This document shows positions 1 to 9,548 of a stretch of 64,000 nt of DNA, piece after piece. The DNA is taken from positions 248,001 through 312,000 of the forward strand of contig CAJYJH010000033.1 of assembly GCA_913775265.1 (NCBI GenBank), in the 5' to 3' direction. Position 1 is the first letter of the stretch. Each line of letters begins with the position of its first letter. This DNA is from an uncultured Mucilaginibacter sp. GTDB taxonomy: Bacteria > Bacteroidota > Bacteroidia > Sphingobacteriales > Sphingobacteriaceae. Under the pieces are notes generated by a model. The model saw nothing but the letters and a program-made list of their open reading frames with translations. It was not told the DNA's origin and did not search any database. A program made the translations under genes and the position numbers.

Positions 1-1356
1 CGTTATGCGCTCGCATTCAGCGATATTCTGTTGGTAAATCTATGTTTCTTTATAGCATCACAGTTATTAAATGTTTATGAGTCTACATTTACTTTAGATT
101 ATCGATATGATTTGATTATCTGTAACTTAATATGGATTGTATGCACCTTTGTTTACACCCTGTACTTTAAAAAAACGTTTCATAAGCTCGAAGCCATTTA
201 TAAAGCTACGCTTCAAAGTATATCTCTGCACTTAGTACTATTTTTGTCTTTCTTGTTTTTTTGCGAGCAAACGCACTTTCCGCGTAGGTTTTTAGTGTTC
301 TTTTATCTGCAAATGGTGCTTGGGTTTTTAATCAGCCGTTTTTTTGGCACACTATTTATAAGTCTGTATAGCAAAAATTTCACTCTCGGTAAGGCGGTTG
401 CAGTGCTCGGTATGAGCGAGGGGGGCGTTAAGCTGGCCTCTTACTTGTTGAAGCAAAACAGTTTAAAGTTTGTTGGTATCCTCGATAAGGATCGGGCTAC
501 TATAAGCAGAAAAGGAACTTTTAAGATTTCTGCAGCTATTGAATATCTAAGAGCAGCAGCAAAAAAAGGTGTAGAAGAGGTGTATGTTTCTGTTAGACCC
601 GATAAGTTAACTGATTTGACGTATTTAATTAGGGAAGGTGAGAAAAACTGCATCAATTTAAAGTTCGTACCCGACATGAGCATGTTGGAGTCAACTTTTA
701 AGTTTGATAAGATGGGCGACTTTACGGTTTTAAGTGCACGTAAAGAACCTTTGGAGGATATTAAAAATAGGGTAAAAAAACGTGTTTTTGATATTGTTGT
801 TAGTTTAAGCGTGATAATATTTATTTTTACCTGGCTTTATCCGCTGCTGGCAATCATTATAAAACTGCAAAGTAAAGGGCCGGTATTTTTTGCTCAGTTG
901 CGCACGGGGCGCAACAAAAAGCCTTTTTGGTGCTACAAATTCAGAAGCATGTGTCTAAATAACGATTGCGATAAAAGGCAGGCCAGTATTGATGATGATC
1001 GGATTACGCCGATAGGTCGGTTTATACGCAGAACCAGTTTAGACGAGTTTCCGCAGTTCTTTAACGTATTGTTTGGATATATGAGTATAGTTGGGCCACG
1101 TCCCCACATGCTATCACATACCGAGCAATACAGCCAAGTGGTGGATAACTACATGCTGCGTCAGTTTTTAAAGCCCGGCATTACAGGGTGGGCCCAAATT
1201 AATGGTTACCGCGGCGAAACCAAAGAGCCTGGTTTAATGGAAAAACGTGTTGAACATGATATATGGTATATGGAAAACTGGTCGGTAATGCTCGACCTGA
1301 AGATTGTGTTCTTCACTGTTTTTAACATGTTCAAGGGCGAAAAAAATGCATATTAG
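1..1356 (+). CDS. Exopolysaccharide priming glycosylphosphotransferase, 5' end cut by window
   Basis: Polyprenyl-phosphate sugar-1-phosphate transferase. By family it loads the first sugar phosphate onto undecaprenyl phosphate at the inner membrane to start exopolysaccharide synthesis. The frame is open to base 1 (reading RYALAFSDIL before the TTG at 31), so the true start lies upstream. Hydrophobic helices fill the N-terminal third. A nucleotide-binding-like central domain follows (GMSEGGVKLASYLL, FVGILDK). The last ~190 residues are the catalytic bacterial sugar transferase domain, recognisable by KKRVFDIVVS, GPVFFAQLRTGRN, FWCYKFRSM, RRTSLDEFPQFFNVL, SIVGPRPH and KPGITGWAQINGYRG. It is the first visible gene of a co-directional EPS locus, 52 bp before the export lipoprotein gene. 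The family is certain. The sugar (glucose, galactose or another) cannot be told. Confidence 0.93.
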   Translation, partial: RYALAFSDILLVNLCFFIASQLLNVYESTFTLDYRYDLIICNLIWIVCTFVYTLYFKKTFHKLEAIYKATLQSISLHLVLFLSFLFFCEQTHFPRRFLVFFYLQMVLGFLISRFFGTLFISLYSKNFTLGKAVAVLGMSEGGVKLASYLLKQNSLKFVGILDKDRATISRKGTFKISAAIEYLRAAAKKGVEEVYVSVRPDKLTDLTYLIREGEKNCINLKFVPDMSMLESTFKFDKMGDFTVLSARKEPLEDIKNRVKKRVFDIVVSLSVIIFIFTWLYPLLAIIIKLQSKGPVFFAQLRTGRNKKPFWCYKFRSMCLNNDCDKRQASIDDDRITPIGRFIRRTSLDEFPQFFNVLFGYMSIVGPRPHMLSHTEQYSQVVDNYMLRQFLKPGITGWAQINGYRGETKEPGLMEKRVEHDIWYMENWSVMLDLKIVFFTVFNMFKGEKNAY

Positions 1357-1408
1357 TACATAATATATAAATAAATTCAATCAATTGTTACAACTCAAAG
1401 TAATCACT

Positions 1409-2200
1409 ATGAAACGAAAAACTACCTTTAACTTGCGCAATCTATTTAAAGTTGCTACTGCGGCAGGCATATTATTTTTAAGCTCTTGTGCTTCCTATGA
1501 CAAAGTGCCTTATTTTCAGGATTTAAGTAGAAGTAAAATCACTACCACTGACATCAACAACCTTTCTTACCCAACTATTCAGCCTAAAGATCAGATTGCT
1601 ATTACGGTAAGCAGCTTAAACCAGGATGCAGCAAACGTATTCAGTAATAACACACTTAACGCTGGTACTGAAACTCAAAGCCCTGTTTATGGCTACTTGG
1701 TAGACCAGAACGGCGAAGTTAAATTGCCTTTGGTAGGTAATGTAAAAGTAAGCGGTATGACTACCCAACAAGTATCTACTCAATTAGAGCAGAAACTGGG
1801 TACTTACTTAACTAACCCGGTTGTTTCTGTACGTTTAGTAAGCTTTAAAGTAGCTGTAATGGGTGATGTATTACGTCCAAACGTTTATGCAAGCCCAAGC
1901 GAAAGATTAACTGTAACTGAAGCTTTAGCTTTAGCCGGCGATTTAAACATTACTGCTCACCGCGAAGATGTATTATTAGTAAGAGAAGAAAACGGTGTAC
2001 GTGTAACTGTACCTTTAGACTTAACTTCTAAAAGATTATTTGAGTCTCCGTATTTCTACATGAAACCAAACGATTTAATCTACGTACAACCAGGCAAACT
2101 GAAGTTAAGCAATGCTGACAATGGTTACCAGAAAGCATCTTTAATTATCTCTGCTTTATCATTGGTTGCTATTGCAATTTCAGTATTCCACAACAACTAA
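1409..2200 (+). CDS. Wza-like polysaccharide export lipoprotein
   Basis: Outer-membrane polysaccharide export protein of 263 residues. The ATG at 1409 is preferred to an in-frame TTG 24 bases upstream because it gives a clean lipoprotein signal: a basic start (MKRKTTFNLRNLFK), a hydrophobic stretch, then LFLSSC with the lipidated Cys at residue 27. The Poly_export domain follows (IQPKDQIAITVSSL, then VYGYLVDQNGEVKLPLVG). An SLBB-type domain comes next (VMGDVLRPNVYASPSERLTV). The C-terminal hydrophobic helix (ASLIISALSLVAIAISVF) resembles that of Wza-type proteins, where it forms the outer-membrane pore. It should work with the downstream Wzc-like kinase. Codons are dominated by TTA, GTA and GCT, more strictly than in neighbouring genes, which may mean higher expression. 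Confidence 0.92.
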   Translation: MKRKTTFNLRNLFKVATAAGILFLSSCASYDKVPYFQDLSRSKITTTDINNLSYPTIQPKDQIAITVSSLNQDAANVFSNNTLNAGTETQSPVYGYLVDQNGEVKLPLVGNVKVSGMTTQQVSTQLEQKLGTYLTNPVVSVRLVSFKVAVMGDVLRPNVYASPSERLTVTEALALAGDLNITAHREDVLLVREENGVRVTVPLDLTSKRLFESPYFYMKPNDLIYVQPGKLKLSNADNGYQKASLIISALSLVAIAISVFHNN

Positions 2201-2242
2201 TTTAAGTTGGGTAGGGGTAATCGTTTTAAAGCAAGTTTATAA

Positions 2243-4639
2243 ATGGATACTAAGAATAATTTTGTTGATTTAGGCGCGGTTCTGAAAAGGTACCTTTATC
2301 ATTGGCCTCTGTTTGTGCTGGGACTATTAATAGCCGGAGGCATTGCTTACACTTATTTAAACGTTACCAACCCGGTTTATGAAGTAAATGCAACCATCCT
2401 GGTTAAGGATGAAAAAAAATCGCCTGAAGAAAAGGCTGCTTTACCAGAGTTAGAACAAACAACTTCGCCTAAAAATGCTGAAGCAGAAATCGAGATCGTA
2501 CGGTCGAAAAAACTAATCAATCAGGTTGTAGATAAGTATCAATTATGGGCCAGTTACAAAACCAAACAAGGTTTAAAAACTACCGATTTGTATGAGTCTA
2601 CTCCGGTAAAGTTTGTGATGGTTCAAAAAACCGGAACGCCTAAAAATCAAAAAATTGAGGTTACTATTAAAAGTAAAAATCAGTTTGAGGTTGAAAACTT
2701 AAGCGGCCAGAAGCAGGCGGTTAATTTTAATACAGACTACAAAAGCGCTTTTGGAACCTGGAAACTGGTTCCTACAGATTTCATCGACCAGTATATTGGT
2801 TCAAAAATCAATATTGAGGTTAATGATCCACTGATTGCTACCAATAATTACGTAAAGCTGCTGGATGCCCACTTGTTAGACAAGCAGGCACCAACCATCG
2901 GTTTATTTGTGCAGGATGAAGTACCAAAGCGTGGACAAGACTTTTTGAACGGCCTTATAGCTGCATATAACAATGCAGCTATGGTCGAACAAAAGCGTAA
3001 GACTAAAAATCTGATTGAATTTATTGATACCCGTTTGGCATCTCTGTCAGGCGAGTTGAACCATGCAGAAAATACAGTTCAAGGCTATCGAAGTGCTCAG
3101 GGGATTGCTGATGTTAATACACAGGTAAAAGCTTATGTAGAAAATTCGCAGTCTAACGATGCCAAACTGAATGACGTTAATGTACAGCTGAATGTAATTA
3201 GCGGCATTGAGCAGTATGTAAATTCATCATCAGGCAATCCGCCATCTACTATGGGCATATCCGACCCAACGCTTACCAGGCAGGTAGAAAAGCTGGTTGA
3301 TTTACAACTGAAGCGTACCGAGCTTTTGGGTACAACACCTGAAGCTAACCCAATATTTAAGCCTATCAATGAGCAGATTGCTTTAACCAAAGCGTCTATT
3401 AAAGAAGTGATTAGAGGTGTAAAATCATCTTTGTTAACATCGAAACGCCAGTTACAAGTAGTAAGCTCTAAAACGCAATCTTCGTTAAGGGACCTGCCTA
3501 ATCAGGACCGTCAGATCGGCGATATGAAGCGTCAGAAAGACTTGAAAGAAAATTCATATGTGTATCTTCTTAAAAAGCGCGAAGATTTGTCTTTAAGCTA
3601 CGCCGCTACAGTAACTGATGCGCGTATTGTTGATGAAGCCAGCATTGGCGACATACAATGGCCGCGTCCGGCGCTGGTTGCTGCCATCGCTCTACTTGCG
3701 GGCATTGGTTTGCCATTCCTGATCATATTTTTTAGACATACTTTCAACGGTAGCATTACCAGCCGTCGCGACATCGAAACTTCGATTAGCGTGCCGGTAG
3801 TAGGGGAGATTACTTACGAGAATTTGGGTAAAAACTCAATTGTAGTAAACGACAGGCACAATCTGATTGGCGAACAATTCAGAACTTTGCGTACCAACTT
3901 ATATTACCTGCACCAAAACAGGCAACTGAGCCCCTCAGCTATTAAGCTGAATTTGCATCAGGGAAGTTTTGTGGGTAGTTCGGTTTCTGAAGATCATGAT
4001 CAGCGTGGCCGTGTTACTTTGTTTACCTCAAGTGTTGCTAAAGAGGGCAAAAGCTTTGTGGGTACTAACATAGCAGTTTCATTGGCCGCTTTGCGCCGTA
4101 AAACGGTTATACTGGAGATGGACCTGCGTAAACCTAAAGTGTTAAAAAACTTTGGTTTGCAGCCTGGCCGTCCGGGTATTACTGAGTTTTTACAGGGCAG
4201 CATTTCGTCATTAGACACCATCATCCAGCCGTCAGGTATCGAAAATCTGGATATTATTGCTTGTGGTGAAATTTCATCAGAGCCGTCTGAATTGTTAGAA
4301 GGCGATAAATTGGCCGAGCTGATCTCTGAGTTAAGGGATCGCTACGATGATGTAATTATCGATACGCCGCCACTGCATTTGGTAACCGACTCAATGATTA
4401 TAGGTAAACAGGCTGACATCTGTATGTATGTTGTTAGACAAGGCTACACCAAAAAGGACGAGTTGGAGTTTATCCAGGAGATAAGTGAGAAAGATAAATT
4501 GCCTAACATCAACATCGTATTTAACGGCATCCGTAAAGATAAATACGGTTATGGTTACAGCTACGATAATAGCTATTATTCTGAAAAGAAGAAAGTTGGT
4601 TTCGATGTAAAACTAAAGCGTTTTTTAACCCGGTTTTAA
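2243..4639 (+). CDS. Wzc-like chain-length determinant and tyrosine autokinase
   Basis: Inner-membrane polysaccharide co-polymerase fused to a BY-kinase (798 residues). By family it controls chain length and couples the polymerase to the export channel through cycles of autophosphorylation. TM1 is near residues 16-34 (PLFVLGLLIAGGIAYTYL), followed by a Wzz domain and a long helical, coiled-coil-like periplasmic part. TM2 is near 475-497. The cytoplasmic kinase has Walker A (SSVAKEGKS, about 594-602), Walker A' (VILEMDLRKPK, about 622-632) and Walker B (DDVIIDTPP, about 701-709). The C-terminal tail carries the expected tyrosine cluster (KYGYGYSYDNSYYSEKK). No cognate tyrosine phosphatase gene is visible in the window. 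It follows the Wza-like gene by 42 bp. Confidence 0.94.
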   Translation: MDTKNNFVDLGAVLKRYLYHWPLFVLGLLIAGGIAYTYLNVTNPVYEVNATILVKDEKKSPEEKAALPELEQTTSPKNAEAEIEIVRSKKLINQVVDKYQLWASYKTKQGLKTTDLYESTPVKFVMVQKTGTPKNQKIEVTIKSKNQFEVENLSGQKQAVNFNTDYKSAFGTWKLVPTDFIDQYIGSKINIEVNDPLIATNNYVKLLDAHLLDKQAPTIGLFVQDEVPKRGQDFLNGLIAAYNNAAMVEQKRKTKNLIEFIDTRLASLSGELNHAENTVQGYRSAQGIADVNTQVKAYVENSQSNDAKLNDVNVQLNVISGIEQYVNSSSGNPPSTMGISDPTLTRQVEKLVDLQLKRTELLGTTPEANPIFKPINEQIALTKASIKEVIRGVKSSLLTSKRQLQVVSSKTQSSLRDLPNQDRQIGDMKRQKDLKENSYVYLLKKREDLSLSYAATVTDARIVDEASIGDIQWPRPALVAAIALLAGIGLPFLIIFFRHTFNGSITSRRDIETSISVPVVGEITYENLGKNSIVVNDRHNLIGEQFRTLRTNLYYLHQNRQLSPSAIKLNLHQGSFVGSSVSEDHDQRGRVTLFTSSVAKEGKSFVGTNIAVSLAALRRKTVILEMDLRKPKVLKNFGLQPGRPGITEFLQGSISSLDTIIQPSGIENLDIIACGEISSEPSELLEGDKLAELISELRDRYDDVIIDTPPLHLVTDSMIIGKQADICMYVVRQGYTKKDELEFIQEISEKDKLPNINIVFNGIRKDKYGYGYSYDNSYYSEKKKVGFDVKLKRFLTRF

Positions 4640-4712
4640 TTGGTAAAGGCTTGGCGCATTGCTTAGTATTACATACTACTGATTTTTTATGACCAACCTT
4701 TTGCATCACTAA

Positions 4713-6032
4713 ATGGCAGATAAACTCATATTTATTCTACCGGGAATAACGTTACTGCTTTTCTTTGCTAACATATTTTTTAAAGGTAACAACGTCCAGT
4801 CTTGCATGCTGTTTGTACTGACGTTTTTACCCTTAATGGACTTAAAGGTAACTAAAGAGGCATGGGGCGGTTTTAAAACCTTTGATATCATTTGCCTTTA
4901 TTGTTTAGTTTTTCTGCTCAAGGAGTTTATTATGGTGAATTTGAACACGCATAACAACTTCTACTTTTTTCTCTTTCTGGTTATCATCATCATTTTACTT
5001 ATAGGAGGTCTCGCTTCTGAGTTTCCGGGTAAAACTTACTTAAACGTAATCAGGATGCTACCCATTTTTATATTCGGGCGCTTTTTGCTTACCGAGTTTT
5101 ATAAAGATGATCGATTTTATCTCAAAGCTATCAATGCTTTAAAAATTAGCTACATCGTTGCTCTGTCTGTATTGTTTATACAAACCGTTGTTGGCTTAAG
5201 ATTTACTTTTTATCCGGTATTGGGGCCTAATACTATCGACCCGGTTTTTCATACGGTGCGATATCCAGGGGTATTCTTTGATTCGCAAGCCAGCGGGCAG
5301 TTTTTGGCCATGGGCAGTTTTCTTTTCTTGTTTTTAGAAAAAGATATCACTAAAAAAATGGCGCTGTTGAATTACCTTGTGTTTGCTTTAGCCATAGCCG
5401 GTATTTTGCTGGCAGGTAGCCGTGCAGCTTTGGCCGGCTTTGGTTTAGGATTAATTTTAGTTATAATGATTGGGTCGGGACAGTACCGTGTATACGGTAT
5501 TACCATAATAACCATTGGGGCTATTGCTTACCTCGTACTATCACCAAAGTCGGGTATTTTTGAACGTGCCAGTCGTATTAATGATGATTATTCTTACCGT
5601 GCCTCCATTTGGCGCGATGCATTAAATATTGCCAAAAAGCACCCGATGTTAGGTATTGGTTGGAATAATTACCAAAACTACATTATGCGGCACGATCAGG
5701 ATCAGTACCTCGAATTGGAAAACCAGGAACTGCTATATTTTACCCAGCCCGAAAATGGGTATTTGAAAATTTTAGTAGAGTTAGGTTATATTGGTTTTGC
5801 AGCATTTGCATTATATTTGGTAGTGCCTATTGTAAAAGGGTTGGCCTATTTTTTTAGCAACTTGTACGACCGCCGGGTAGTATTGTTGATTGCAGTATTG
5901 CTCAGTTGGATGGTGCCTTTCTACAGCGTTTACTCTATCACCGATTATCGGTTGCTTATTATGGTGACCTGCATGATTGTGCTAATTGTTTCCTACCCGC
6001 AAAAGGATTACAATGAATCCGCCTCTGCCTGA
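4713..6032 (+). CDS. O-antigen ligase/polymerase family membrane protein (Wzy-like)
   Basis: Polytopic inner-membrane protein of 439 residues with roughly ten to twelve hydrophobic segments. A stretch typical of the O-antigen ligase/Wzy_C family lies in the second half: GSRAALAGFGLGLILV, then a periplasmic-loop-like part with SYRASIWRDALNIAKKHP and GIGWNNYQNYIMRHDQ. By position, between the kinase and the flippase, it is most likely the repeat-unit polymerase that joins lipid-linked units in the periplasm. A ligase role cannot be excluded from sequence alone. The ATG at 4713 follows a 73-bp spacer after the kinase. The 3' end overlaps the flippase gene by about 20 bp, so the two are probably translationally coupled. 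Confidence 0.85.
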   Translation: MADKLIFILPGITLLLFFANIFFKGNNVQSCMLFVLTFLPLMDLKVTKEAWGGFKTFDIICLYCLVFLLKEFIMVNLNTHNNFYFFLFLVIIIILLIGGLASEFPGKTYLNVIRMLPIFIFGRFLLTEFYKDDRFYLKAINALKISYIVALSVLFIQTVVGLRFTFYPVLGPNTIDPVFHTVRYPGVFFDSQASGQFLAMGSFLFLFLEKDITKKMALLNYLVFALAIAGILLAGSRAALAGFGLGLILVIMIGSGQYRVYGITIITIGAIAYLVLSPKSGIFERASRINDDYSYRASIWRDALNIAKKHPMLGIGWNNYQNYIMRHDQDQYLELENQELLYFTQPENGYLKILVELGYIGFAAFALYLVVPIVKGLAYFFSNLYDRRVVLLIAVLLSWMVPFYSVYSITDYRLLIMVTCMIVLIVSYPQKDYNESASA

Positions 6033-7464
6033 AACAACCGAAGAACAACCAAAGTCATCACTCGTTAAGAATGGTGTTTGGGGCGTTATGGCCAGTGTTT
6101 TACAGGTGCTTTTCATCAGCCTTTTTTTTGCTATTATGGCCCGTCGGTACCAGCCGGCAGTTTTTGGCCGTTTTTTGGTAGCCAACACGGTATACCAGAT
6201 TGTAGCCTCTTTCTCGTCGATGGGCTTGGGGCAATGGTTCATCAGACAGTACGCGCTTGAGCGTGATAAGAGATTTTTTACCAGTAAATTCTTAAAGCTA
6301 CAGGCCGGCATGGGCATGGCGTTTATGCTAATCAACGTTATTGTGGCCATGGTGCTTTACCAAGATGAGGAGATTAGAATACTGTGTGTGGTATTAGGTA
6401 CCAATATTGTATTTGATAATTTCATCAACGCTATCAAAACGCTCAATGTTGCCGAAGGTGAACAACGTAAATCGGCCATTGTACTGATGGTAGATGGTTT
6501 TTTGCGTTTATTAGTGAGCAGCGTTCTGTTTATTTATCCGCTATCTATTGTTTGGCTTTCGGTATTAGTGATAGCCGTGAGGTTGTTCACCTTGGGTATC
6601 ATGCTTAAATTAGGCTCGTCAAGTAATATCAATTTGGTGTCTTTATGGCGTGCTCCGGTTTTGCTGGCTGACGCCAGGCAACTGGTTTTGGATAATTGGC
6701 GATTCGTAGTTATCGGGAGCATTTCTATTATTTACTGGCGCAGCGGTAATATTATCATCTCCAAGATGCTTACTTTGGCCCACGTAGCCGATTACGAGGT
6801 AGCATTCCGGTTTTTCTCGATATTGCAAATACTACCCTTAGTGGCATCATCAACCATCTATCCGCAGTTTATTAAGTATTTCAACAGTCGGAATTTTACG
6901 GCGCTTAAAAGTTTCTATAAAAAAATCTTTGTGCTGTACACGCTATTTGCCATCATCACTTATGTGTTTGTGTACGCTTTTTCGGGCCAGCTCATTCCAA
7001 TCGCTTTCGGTAGTAACTATCCCGGTGCGATTAGCTGTATGCAGCAAATGTTTCTAACTATTTTGGTTTTGCCAACAGTTTTGCTGCAAGCTAATTTGAT
7101 TGTAGCCATGGGTCTGGAAAAACTGGATATGTGGTTTAATCTCATTAGTTTAACCGTGCATGTCGCTATCAGTATTGTAGGTCTATTGTTTGTCAGGGAG
7201 TTACAAGTGGTTAACTATGCTGTTTTTGCATCGTTCATAATTTTCCATTTACTACAGGATGTTTTCCTGATCCGCAGAGATATGATCAAAGTTAAGCATG
7301 CGGTGTTGTTTTACCTGGTGGTTGCGCTCACAGTGACAAGTTGCCTGTATGGCAGCGCGTACGTACATCCGTACTTGTTGTTTGCACTCTTCTTTTTGCT
7401 GGTCATAACCTGTGGGATCTACTTTGTATTAGCGCAGCGTCGATTACAGCAAGCCGTTAAATAG
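6013..7464 (+). CDS. Wzx-like polysaccharide flippase (MATE/MOP superfamily)
   Basis: Polytopic membrane protein of 483 residues in the polysaccharide biosynthesis/export family that flips undecaprenyl-linked repeat units across the inner membrane. About twelve hydrophobic segments are visible. The first follows a short polar N-terminus and reads VKNGVWGVMASVLQVLF, the usual beginning of Wzx proteins. The ATG at 6013 is preferred to an in-frame TTG at 5986 because it has AAAAGGA a few bases upstream and gives a typical N-terminus. The gene overlaps the polymerase gene. The assignment rests on topology and locus context, as these proteins diverge quickly. Substrate unknown. Confidence 0.87.
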   Translation: MNPPLPETTEEQPKSSLVKNGVWGVMASVLQVLFISLFFAIMARRYQPAVFGRFLVANTVYQIVASFSSMGLGQWFIRQYALERDKRFFTSKFLKLQAGMGMAFMLINVIVAMVLYQDEEIRILCVVLGTNIVFDNFINAIKTLNVAEGEQRKSAIVLMVDGFLRLLVSSVLFIYPLSIVWLSVLVIAVRLFTLGIMLKLGSSSNINLVSLWRAPVLLADARQLVLDNWRFVVIGSISIIYWRSGNIIISKMLTLAHVADYEVAFRFFSILQILPLVASSTIYPQFIKYFNSRNFTALKSFYKKIFVLYTLFAIITYVFVYAFSGQLIPIAFGSNYPGAISCMQQMFLTILVLPTVLLQANLIVAMGLEKLDMWFNLISLTVHVAISIVGLLFVRELQVVNYAVFASFIIFHLLQDVFLIRRDMIKVKHAVLFYLVVALTVTSCLYGSAYVHPYLLFALFFLLVITCGIYFVLAQRRLQQAVK

Positions 7465-7483
7465 TTTTTTTTAATATAGTGTT

Positions 7484-8500
7484 ATGGCTGTACTCTCTAT
7501 CATCATACCGGTTTACAACAAAGAGCAATACATCAACGGCTGTTTAACATCCATCCTTAACCAAACATTTACCGACTTTGAACTGATTTTAGTAAATGAC
7601 GGATCAACCGATGGTAGCGAAGCTGCATGCCGTCGGTTTGCCGAGGCTGATAATCGTATAACGCTTATTACTAAACCCAATGGTGGTGTATCATCTGCCC
7701 GTAACGTTGGCTTAAGCAAGGCAAGCGGTAAGTACATTGGCTTTATAGATAGTGACGACGCTATAGAGCCTGATATGTATGAATTACTGATCCGGAATGC
7801 AGAACAACACCAGGCTGATATATCTATATGCCGACTAAAGACCATTTTTCCTGATAAAACTGTAGCTCCGGCAGAGCAGGAGGGTGTTGAGGTTTTTAAG
7901 CATGAGCAGGCTTTGTCGCTGTTCTTAAAAGGCGAGCTGGACATGAGTGCCAATAATAAGATTTATAAAGCCGAGCTGGCCAAGCAAGTACAATTTAGCG
8001 GACATGTTTACGAGGATATTTTATATCTCAGCAAGGTATTTTTAAAAGCTAAGAAATCGGTTTTCGAGAATGTAGTAAAGTACCATTATATTGTGCGTGA
8101 CAGTTCGGTGAGTGTAAAACAATTCAATGCCCGCTATTTGGAAACTATTGCCGTATCGGCAGAGATTGTAGAAATGGTAGAAGCACAAGTTCCCAATTGC
8201 TTACCCAAAGCGCAGGCTTTTGATGTTACTGCCAATCTTTCATTACTCAACTTGTTGCTGTTAGCAGGTGCAGATGTTTATCCACAGGCGTATCAACAGG
8301 TGATTGACAAACTTAAGTCCTACAGTCAGTTTATCAAAAATAGTCCGGAGGTCAGGAAAAAGCATAAAATGGCTTATCGGTTGTTTGTTCTGTCACCGTG
8401 GCTATATACTAAAGCTATGCATGTATACAGCGTGTTAACCGGTGCCGAAACAACTAAACGAACTAAAAAGAAATCTCCTAAAGCTAATGGGGGTGGCTGA
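7484..8500 (+). CDS. Glycosyltransferase family 2
   Basis: Cytoplasmic GT-A fold glycosyltransferase of 338 residues that should add one sugar to the lipid-linked EPS repeat unit. The N-terminal GT2 domain is clear: LSIIIPVYNKEQYINGCLTS, then ILVNDGSTDGSEAAC, then KPNGGVSSARNVGLSKASG. The metal- and nucleotide-sugar-binding acidic motif is FIDSDDAIEPDMY. The C-terminal third has no recognised domain and ends in a basic tail (TKRTKKKSPKANGGG). The ATG at 7484 lies 19 bp after the flippase stop. The end overlaps the acyltransferase gene by 14 bp. Donor and acceptor are unknown. Confidence 0.93.
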   Translation: MAVLSIIIPVYNKEQYINGCLTSILNQTFTDFELILVNDGSTDGSEAACRRFAEADNRITLITKPNGGVSSARNVGLSKASGKYIGFIDSDDAIEPDMYELLIRNAEQHQADISICRLKTIFPDKTVAPAEQEGVEVFKHEQALSLFLKGELDMSANNKIYKAELAKQVQFSGHVYEDILYLSKVFLKAKKSVFENVVKYHYIVRDSSVSVKQFNARYLETIAVSAEIVEMVEAQVPNCLPKAQAFDVTANLSLLNLLLLAGADVYPQAYQQVIDKLKSYSQFIKNSPEVRKKHKMAYRLFVLSPWLYTKAMHVYSVLTGAETTKRTKKKSPKANGGG

Positions 8501-9548
8501 GGCAAATAATCGCGTGCGATGGATTGATAATGTGCGGATACTGGCCACTATTTTTGTGATCGGTTTGCATGTTTCGGCCTATGGTATAACCAAAGAGTTT
8601 AGTGCAATTAATGGAGCTAACCTCAATTGGTGGATCTGTAATTTTTACGAGTCGATTTTTAGATGTTGTGTACCGTTGTTTGTAATGCTTACCGGTGCAC
8701 TACTGCTGCCTCAAACTTTGCCCTTAAAGACGTTTCTGCTTAAGCGTTTTGGTAGGATATTGATCCCTGCAGCATTTTGGGGACTCATCTACGTCATTTA
8801 CAATTTAGTAATGGCAGATAACAAATCTGTTTTTTTTTCTTCATATAACAGCTTGAGGTGGTTACGACATCAGATTTTAGACGGGCCGATATCCTCGTTT
8901 TGGTATATTTACATGCTGGTCGGTTTATACCTTTTTATTCCCATTTTTCAACCTTGGATAAGATCGGCCAGTAACAAAGCAATACTCTATTTTTTATCCA
9001 TTTGGTTGCTTACTATTGCAGTAAAGCAGTGCAGACTTATACCGCAACAATCGCCATTAGAATTGAGGTATTTTAGTGGTTACATAGGTTATTTGCTTTT
9101 AGGCTATTATTTAGCTCACCGTTTAGTAATCACAAGAAAAATTTATTCAGGAGCTTTACTTGCATCAGTAATCGGTTTTATAATTACGCTGATCGGTACT
9201 TATTGGGCATCACTAGAACAACAAAAATTTTATGGAGCTTTTTACGAGTACCTGAGTTTAAATGTGCTGGCATTATCTGCCGGAGTGTTTATTTTAATAA
9301 GAGGAATAGGAGTGAATGATGATTATTACGAACCATCCTCGTTAAGAGGATCTTTAATTAAGTTTGGCTTCGGTATTTATTTAATACATCCGCTACCTCT
9401 AAGAATAATGGTATATTTCGGGTTAAATTACAAAGTGATTAATCCCGTGTTTGCTGTGCCCCTGTTAACTTTACTATGTTTAACTATAAGCTGTTTTTTA
9501 GTTTATCTAATAAGTAAATTAAGGTATGGTAGCTATGTTACAAGATAA
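8487..9548 (+). CDS. Acyltransferase 3 family membrane protein
   Basis: Integral-membrane acyltransferase (OafA/YrhL-type, acyltransferase 3 family) of 353 residues that probably O-acylates the EPS repeat unit. The family signature begins at the N-terminus: RVRWIDNVRILATIFVIGLH, where the His is the conserved presumed catalytic residue. SIFRCCVPLFVMLTGALLL and RFGRILIPAAFWGLIYV follow. About ten membrane segments are present. An upstream GTG at 8442 would add 15 residues, mostly polar, inside the GT2 gene. The ATG at 8487 is preferred because the conserved domain starts directly after it. It overlaps the GT2 gene by 14 bp and the next gene by about 23 bp, consistent with coupled translation. 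Confidence 0.9.
   Translation: MGVAEANNRVRWIDNVRILATIFVIGLHVSAYGITKEFSAINGANLNWWICNFYESIFRCCVPLFVMLTGALLLPQTLPLKTFLLKRFGRILIPAAFWGLIYVIYNLVMADNKSVFFSSYNSLRWLRHQILDGPISSFWYIYMLVGLYLFIPIFQPWIRSASNKAILYFLSIWLLTIAVKQCRLIPQQSPLELRYFSGYIGYLLLGYYLAHRLVITRKIYSGALLASVIGFIITLIGTYWASLEQQKFYGAFYEYLSLNVLALSAGVFILIRGIGVNDDYYEPSSLRGSLIKFGFGIYLIHPLPLRIMVYFGLNYKVINPVFAVPLLTLLCLTISCFLVYLISKLRYGSYVTR

Noticed and set aside
5982-6350. Minus-strand 122-codon frame across the polymerase-flippase junction
   Set aside because: Shadow of two clear overlapping genes on the plus strand, with no protein-like features.
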